A DNA stretch of 5,487 nucleotides from an uncultured Gloeocapsa sp. (GTDB lineage Bacteria > Cyanobacteriota > Cyanobacteriia > Cyanobacteriales > Gloeocapsaceae). The notes under the pieces were generated by a model. The model saw only the letters and a list, made by a program, of their open reading frames with translations, ran no database searches and was not told the origin of the DNA. The translations under genes were made by a program, and so were the position numbers. The stretch is taken from NCBI GenBank assembly GCA_937930495.1, contig CALGKL010000266.1:1-5487 (forward strand). The letters run 5' to 3'. Shown here in pieces: positions 1 through 5,487 of the stretch (within the stretch, counting starts at the first letter, position 1; each line of letters begins with the position of its first letter).

Positions 1-86
1 CCAGAGTTTTGATTCTAGATAGAAGTCAGAGCATTTTATTAATAAAAATTAGTTGAAATTCTATCATAACTAAACTCGTTTTTGAC

Positions 87-105
87 CTTAATTAACTCTT
101 AACCC
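87..105 (+). promoter_or_regulatory. Possible Pho-box-like tandem repeat
   Basis: CTTAATTA (87-94) and CTTAACCC (98-105) are two 8-mers separated by 3 nt, an 11-bp repeat period. Cyanobacterial SphR (PhoB-type) boxes are described as tandem 8-mers close to PyTTAAPyPy(T/A). The first copy fits fully and the second differs only at the last base. There is no third copy, and no good -10 at the usual distance downstream. In DNA this A/T-rich, chance is a serious alternative. Confidence 0.2.
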
Positions 106-171
106 AAAATTTGTTAAAAAAGACTTAAAATTCTAAGTAACAAAGAAAGCAGAATGTTATTCTTGTCTAGG

Positions 172-233
172 TTGATAACAAACAAAGTTTTGGTCAAAAC
201 AAAAACGTGTTAATTGTTTAAAGTTGTTATCAA
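172..233. repeat. Spaced 10-bp perfect inverted repeat in the pgm leader
   Basis: TTGATAACAA (172-181) and TTGTTATCAA (224-233) are exact reverse complements with 42 nt between them. Each arm is itself TTG-N4-CAA, so each could be a site for a dimeric regulator. Their centres are 52 bp apart, about five helical turns. Between them is GTTTTG-GT-CAAAAC (187-200), another perfect palindrome. In RNA the arms could form a 10-bp stem ending 12 nt before the pgm ribosome binding site. Function is inferred; the repeats are seen directly. Confidence 0.45.
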
Positions 234-245
234 TAGAAAAAAAAT

Positions 246-250
246 AGGGA
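246..250 (+). promoter_or_regulatory. Ribosome binding site of pgm
   Basis: AGGGA sits 7 nt before the ATG at 258, in an A-rich unstructured stretch. It is a moderate Shine-Dalgarno match at good spacing and supports the chosen start. Confidence 0.6.
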
Positions 251-257
251 AAAAAAT

Positions 258-1928
258 ATGGCGATCGCAAAAGAAGACCCCAAAATAAGTCCCTTAGCAG
301 GCTTACCCGCACCAACTGATATCCTGATAGATATTAGCAAACTGCAAAAACAATACTACGAAATCAAACCAGATCCCAATAACCCAATACAAAGGGTGAG
401 TTTTGGAACATCAGGACACCGTGGGTCAGCAGCTTTAGGAACATTTAATGAAGCTCACATCATAGCTATGACTCAAGGGGTAATCGATTACCGTAAAAGT
501 CAAGGTATAGATGGACCATTGTATATGGGTATGGATAGTCATTTCCTCTCAGCTCCAGCCCAAAGAACAGCGCTAGAAGTACTAGCGGCCAATGGGATTG
601 AAGTTTATCTAGCCAAAGAAGAAGGAGACGCCCAATATACACCCACGCCAGTAGTATCCCACGCTATTTTAACCTATAACAAAGACAGAAAACAAGGACT
701 AGCAGACGGATTAATTATTACCCCTTCCCATAACCCACCTTCAGACGGTGGGTTTAAATATAATCCCCCCTCAGGAGGTCCAGCAGGGACAGAGATTACT
801 AAAGTAATTCAAGAGCGAGCTAACCAATTACTGGAGAATAACAACCAAGAAGTAAAACGCATCCCTTACGAACAGGCGATCGCAGCGAGTACAACTCACT
901 TCTACGATTTTGTCAGTCCCTATATCAATGACCTAGAAAACATAGTTGATTTAGACATAATCAGAGAATCAGGCATCAAAATCGGGATTGATCCTCTCGG
1001 AAGTTCCAACGTAGGTTACTGGTTACCCCTGATCGAGCGCTATAAAATCAACGCAACCGTGGTCAATCCCAAAGTAGATCTAACCTTTAGCTTTATGACG
1101 GTAGATTGGGATGGCAAAATCAGAATGGATTGTTCCTCCCCCTACGCCATGGCTAATCTAGTTAAACTCAAAGATGAGTATGATATAGCCTTTGGTAACG
1201 ACACGGACTCAGACCGCCACGGAATCGTTACCCCAAGCATGGGATTGATGAATCCCAACCACTTCCTCGCCGTAGCCATCAACTATCTATTCACCAATAG
1301 GACTAACTGGGCTTTTGATACAGCCATCGGGAAAACCGTAGTTAGTAGCAGTCTTATTGACCGCGTAGCCAAAGATATCGGCAAACACCTCTATGAAGTG
1401 CCCGTAGGCTTTAAATGGTTCGTAGAGGGATTATTAAACGGGTCATTGGGATTTGGAGGAGAAGAGAGCGCCGGAGCGTCATTTTTACGCAAAAATGGAC
1501 GAGTCTGGAGCACCGATAAAGACGGAATCATCATGGGCTTACTCGCAGCCGAAATCACCGCGCGCACAGGAAAAGACCCAGGAGTATACTACCAAGAATT
1601 GAGCGAACGCCTAGGCAAATCCTATTACACCCGGATCGACTCACCGGCTACACCCGAACAAAAAGCAGGACTAAGCAAACTCTCCCCCGAACAAGTCAAA
1701 GCCACGACCCTAGCCGGAGATCCCATTACCAGCAAACTAACCAACGCCCCAGGTAACAACGCTCCCATCGGTGGCTTAAAAGTAAACACAGATGAAGGTT
1801 GGTTCGCCGCTCGTCCTTCGGGAACAGAAAACGTATATAAAGTCTACGCCGAAAGCTTCAGGAGTCAAGAACACCTAGAAACCATACTCAGTGAAGCCCA
1901 ACAAATCGTAACCGACGCCATTTCCTAA
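258..1928 (+). CDS. pgm: Phosphoglucomutase, alpha-D-glucose phosphate-specific
   Basis: This cytosolic enzyme interconverts glucose-1-phosphate and glucose-6-phosphate, linking glycogen and sugar-nucleotide pools to glycolysis and the oxidative pentose phosphate path. It has 556 residues, close to the E. coli Pgm length (546). All four alpha-phosphohexomutase signatures are present in order: the N-terminal FGTSGHRG loop (49-56); the phosphoserine loop TPSHNP with catalytic Ser157; the Mg2+ loop GNDTDSDRHG (313-322) with Asp315, Asp317 and Asp319; the sugar-binding GGEESAG (400-406); and the phosphate-binding RPSGTEN (519-525) in domain IV. The ATG is preceded by AGGGA, and codons 2-4 contain a HIP1 site. 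It is the first gene of the cluster and its TAA lies 18 nt before eno, in the same frame as eno. The protein is complete with no missing catalytic residue. Its signatures fit the glucose-specific bacterial family better than phosphomannomutase or phosphoglucosamine mutase. Confidence 0.97.
   Translation: MAIAKEDPKISPLAGLPAPTDILIDISKLQKQYYEIKPDPNNPIQRVSFGTSGHRGSAALGTFNEAHIIAMTQGVIDYRKSQGIDGPLYMGMDSHFLSAPAQRTALEVLAANGIEVYLAKEEGDAQYTPTPVVSHAILTYNKDRKQGLADGLIITPSHNPPSDGGFKYNPPSGGPAGTEITKVIQERANQLLENNNQEVKRIPYEQAIAASTTHFYDFVSPYINDLENIVDLDIIRESGIKIGIDPLGSSNVGYWLPLIERYKINATVVNPKVDLTFSFMTVDWDGKIRMDCSSPYAMANLVKLKDEYDIAFGNDTDSDRHGIVTPSMGLMNPNHFLAVAINYLFTNRTNWAFDTAIGKTVVSSSLIDRVAKDIGKHLYEVPVGFKWFVEGLLNGSLGFGGEESAGASFLRKNGRVWSTDKDGIIMGLLAAEITARTGKDPGVYYQELSERLGKSYYTRIDSPATPEQKAGLSKLSPEQVKATTLAGDPITSKLTNAPGNNAPIGGLKVNTDEGWFAARPSGTENVYKVYAESFRSQEHLETILSEAQQIVTDAIS
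261..268. repeat. HIP1 palindrome GCGATCGC
   Basis: This is a perfect Highly Iterated Palindrome 1, a hallmark of many cyanobacterial genomes. It lies directly after the pgm start codon and encodes Ala-Ile-Ala. Confidence 0.85.
876..883. repeat. HIP1 palindrome GCGATCGC
   Basis: Second perfect HIP1 copy, inside pgm, again read as Ala-Ile-Ala (residues 207-209). Confidence 0.85.
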
Positions 1929-3230
<1,302 letters not shown>

Positions 3231-3235
3231 TCAAT

Positions 3236-3242
3236 AGAGAGA
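3236..3242 (+). promoter_or_regulatory. Weak ribosome binding site of pgi
   Basis: AGAGAGA ends 4 nt before the pgi ATG, and no GGAG core is present. The weak site suggests that pgi relies partly on translational coupling to eno, whose stop codon is only 16 nt upstream. The start is supported by the conserved cyanobacterial Pgi N-terminus ([13 protein letters not shown]). Confidence 0.35.
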
Positions 3243-3246
3243 ACTT

Positions 3247-4830
3247 ATGAATAGTCAAGAACTTTGGCAACGTTATCAAGATTGGCTCTATTATCATCCG
3301 GGTTTAGAATTATATCTAGATATCAGTCGGATGCGCTTCCCCGAGAGTCTATTGAGCACCCTAGAACCCAAATTCACCAAAGCCTTTGCCGATATGCGGG
3401 CTCTGGAAGGCGGAGCGATCGCCAACCCCGACGAAAACCGCATGGTTGGTCACTACTGGTTAAGAAATCCCGATCTCGCACCAGCAGAGCAAAAAAAAGA
3501 GATTATTGAGACTCTGGAAGCCATGGAAAGCTTTATCCAGAAAGTACACCAGGGCACAATCAAACCCCCAGGAGCAGATAAATTTACCGATATCCTCTCC
3601 GTAGGTATAGGCGGATCAGCCCTAGGACCTCAATTCATCGCTGAAGCTCTCAGCCCCGATTTCCCCCCCCTCAATATCCACTTTATCGATAATACCGATC
3701 CCCAGGGGATAGATAGAGTCTTAAATCGCCTGAAAAATCGTCTCCCTAGTACCCTGGTGATCGTTACCAGCAAATCAGGTGGAACACCGGAAACCCGTAA
3801 CGGGATGTTAGAAGTAGCCGAGTTTTATAAACAACTTGGTTTAGACTTCCCCAGTCACGCCGTAGCGATTACTATGGCAGGAAGCCAAATGGACCAACTG
3901 CAAAAAGAACAAGGTTGGTTAGCTAGTTTCCCCATGTTTGACTGGGTAGGTGGTCGGACCTCGGTAATGTCAGCCGTAGGTCTTTTGGGCGCAGGGCTAA
4001 TAGGTGTGGATATCCGAGAACTCATCGCCGGAGCAAAAGAAATGGATATCGCCACTCGTATAGAAGATATCAAAAAAAATCCGGCGGCTCTGTTAACCTT
4101 AGCTTGGTACTATAGCGGTGATGGCAAAGGTAGCAAAGACATGGTGATTCTTCCCTATAAAGATAGTCTCCTACTCTTTTCTCGCTATCTCCAACAACTA
4201 GTTATGGAGTCTCTAGGAAAAGAAAAAGACCTAGACGGAAACACCGTTTATCAAGGGATCGCTGTCTATGGTAACAAAGGTTCAACTGACCAACACGCCT
4301 ACGTACAACAGTTACGAGAAGGTGTACCCAACTTCTTCGCTACCTTTATTGAAGTCCTCGAAGATAGAAACGGTAAATCCATAGAAGTAGAAAGCCAAGC
4401 CACCTCAGGAGACTTTCTCTCTGGTTTCCTCCTAGGGACAAGACAAGCACTCTATGAAAATAACCGCGATTCGGTCACCATTACCATCCCTAAAGTAGAT
4501 GCCCGTCGCGTCGGCGCCTTAATCGCTCTCTACGAAAGAGCCGTTAGTTTTTACGCTTCTCTAGTCAATATCAACGCCTATCATCAACCTGGAGTGGAAG
4601 CAGGTAAAAAAGCTGCGGCTTCCGTATTAGAACTACAGCGTAATATTCTCAAAGCGCTCAAAAATAGCCCAGCACCTCTGAGTATCCCTGATTTAGCCGC
4701 TAAAGCCGGTGCAACCGAAGAGGTAGAAACCGTTTACAAGATCGTGCGTCATTTAGCCGCTAATAACCGTGGGGTATCCCTAACCGGAGACCTTGCCACT
4801 CCAGGAAGTCTCATGGTTTCCTATCAATAA
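3247..4830 (+). CDS. pgi: Glucose-6-phosphate isomerase
   Basis: Cytosolic enzyme that interconverts glucose-6-phosphate and fructose-6-phosphate, serving glycolysis, gluconeogenesis and the supply of glucose-6-phosphate for NADPH production. It has 527 residues, the length I expect for cyanobacterial Pgi. The two SIS sugar-isomerase domains are clear. The first contains [10 protein letters not shown] (119-128) and the phosphate-binding [10 protein letters not shown] (174-183). GGRTS (235-239) carries the catalytic Arg237. Glu321 in ESLGK is the expected base, His350 in GSTDQHAY opens the ring, and Lys454 lies in the [10 protein letters not shown] motif. After about residue 475 comes a tail (roughly 477-513) that reads like a small winged helix-turn-helix. 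I recall a similar tail in other cyanobacterial Pgi proteins. The third gene of the cluster, it follows eno by 16 nt and is followed by a terminator-like hairpin 10 nt after its stop. It is complete and has A8 and C8 runs that do not break the frame. Confidence 0.97.
   Translation: MNSQELWQRYQDWLYYHPGLELYLDISRMRFPESLLSTLEPKFTKAFADMRALEGGAIANPDENRMVGHYWLRNPDLAPAEQKKEIIETLEAMESFIQKVHQGTIKPPGADKFTDILSVGIGGSALGPQFIAEALSPDFPPLNIHFIDNTDPQGIDRVLNRLKNRLPSTLVIVTSKSGGTPETRNGMLEVAEFYKQLGLDFPSHAVAITMAGSQMDQLQKEQGWLASFPMFDWVGGRTSVMSAVGLLGAGLIGVDIRELIAGAKEMDIATRIEDIKKNPAALLTLAWYYSGDGKGSKDMVILPYKDSLLLFSRYLQQLVMESLGKEKDLDGNTVYQGIAVYGNKGSTDQHAYVQQLREGVPNFFATFIEVLEDRNGKSIEVESQATSGDFLSGFLLGTRQALYENNRDSVTITIPKVDARRVGALIALYERAVSFYASLVNINAYHQPGVEAGKKAAASVLELQRNILKALKNSPAPLSIPDLAAKAGATEEVETVYKIVRHLAANNRGVSLTGDLATPGSLMVSYQ
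3415..3422. repeat. HIP1 palindrome GCGATCGC
   Basis: Third perfect HIP1 copy, inside pgi near codon 57. Three perfect copies in 5.5 kb is far above the chance expectation for an 8-mer (less than one). Confidence 0.85.
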
Positions 4831-4840
4831 CATCCATAGG

Positions 4841-4867
4841 GAGGGAGTTAAACTCTCTCTTTTTTTT
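4841..4867 (+). terminator. Intrinsic terminator or attenuator between pgi and gap1
   Basis: GAGGGAGT (4841-4848) pairs with ACTCTCTC (4852-4859) around a 3-nt TAA loop. The stem is 8 bp with one G-U pair, and two more G-U pairs and an A-U pair can extend its base. An unbroken run of eight T residues (4860-4867) follows at once. This is the classic Rho-independent layout, which matters because cyanobacteria generally lack Rho. It starts 10 nt after the pgi stop. Only 18 nt separate the T tract from the gap1 start, too few for a separate promoter, so gap1 needs read-through or a promoter within or before the hairpin. Confidence 0.75.
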
Positions 4868-4873
4868 ACTTAC

Positions 4874-4877
4874 GGAG
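4874..4877 (+). promoter_or_regulatory. Ribosome binding site of gap1
   Basis: GGAG lies 8 nt before the ATG at 4886 and supports that start. The site could pair weakly with the 3' arm of the upstream hairpin (GGAGT 4874-4878 with ACTCT 4852-4856, including one G-U), which would exclude the terminator fold. Confidence 0.65.
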
Positions 4878-4885
4878 TGAATTAA

Positions 4886-5487
<602 letters not shown>

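Larger units (their letters stand above)
1..257. other. A/T-rich non-coding leader upstream of pgm
   Basis: No reading frame of useful length and no RNA gene is visible on either strand. The stretch is much richer in A and T than the genes. It holds a Pho-box-like direct repeat (87-105) and a 10-bp inverted repeat (172-181 and 224-233), listed separately. No convincing sigma-70 promoter is seen. The best pair is TTGACC (82-87) and CAAAAT (105-110) with 17-nt spacing, but the -10 matches TATAAT at only 4 of 6 positions. TAAAAT (126-131) is a better -10 but has no -35 partner. The operon promoter probably lies here because the first gene starts at 258, but its position is not established. Nothing shows what gene lies upstream of the window. 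Confidence 0.7.

Noticed and set aside
151..163. Small palindrome AGAAT-GTT-ATTCT in the leader
   Set aside because: A 5-bp A/T-rich stem is expected by chance in this kind of sequence and has no T tract or neighbouring gene end.
3264..3509. Overlapping + strand frame of 81 codons at the start of pgi
   Set aside because: It is an alternate frame of the conserved Pgi N-terminus, Arg- and Ser-rich, with no credible ribosome binding site.
3491..3670. A8 run (3491-3498) and C8 run (3663-3670) in pgi as possible slippage or frameshift sites
   Set aside because: Both encode residues that fit the protein (Lys-Lys; Phe-Pro-Pro-Leu). The frame stays open, and no stimulatory structure or useful alternative product is evident.
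3855..4073. Antisense open frame of 72 codons inside pgi
   Set aside because: It covers the conserved Pgi GGRTS region on the opposite strand and shows no motif of its own.
4691..4763. 13-bp perfect direct repeat ATTTAGCCGCTAA, copies 60 bp apart in pgi
   Set aside because: Both copies are in frame and encode similar Leu-Ala-Ala stretches. A repeat of this length in 5.5 kb is not very unlikely by chance, so I do not call it a functional repeat.

Overview
The window looks like a chromosomal segment of a cyanobacterium. The evidence is three perfect copies of the HIP1 palindrome GCGATCGC in 5.5 kb, a glucose-6-phosphate isomerase whose sequence is typical of cyanobacteria throughout, and a glyceraldehyde-3-phosphate dehydrogenase of the cyanobacterial Gap1 type. 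I would guess a unicellular or colonial form with moderate GC, but the sequence does not fix genus or species.

Layout: positions 1-257 are A/T-rich non-coding leader with operator-like repeats and no convincing promoter. Four genes follow on the + strand: pgm (258-1928), eno (1947-3230), pgi (3247-4830) and the first 200 codons of gap1 (4886 to the window end). The pgm/eno and eno/pgi gaps are 18 and 16 nt, so these three are almost certainly co-transcribed. Between pgi and gap1 lies a good candidate intrinsic terminator (hairpin plus T8, 4841-4867). The gap1 ribosome binding site starts only 6 nt after the T tract, so this may be an attenuator inside a longer operon or the end of the three-gene unit.

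Function: the set is a partial route for sugar-phosphate breakdown. Pgm turns glucose-1-phosphate (for example from glycogen) into glucose-6-phosphate. Pgi makes fructose-6-phosphate. Gap1, which carries an NAD-type Asp-Leu pair after its Rossmann beta-strand, oxidises glyceraldehyde-3-phosphate. Enolase makes phosphoenolpyruvate. Phosphofructokinase, aldolase, triose-phosphate isomerase, phosphoglycerate kinase and mutase, and pyruvate kinase are not in the window. Some may lie downstream.

The most notable points are the clustering itself, since these genes are scattered in the model cyanobacterium Synechocystis; an enolase that keeps all catalytic residues but does not look like the usual cyanobacterial enolase; the pgi/gap1 terminator; a small winged-helix-like tail on Pgi; and a widely spaced inverted repeat in the leader. 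I see no mobile element, CRISPR array, RNA gene or clearly new system.
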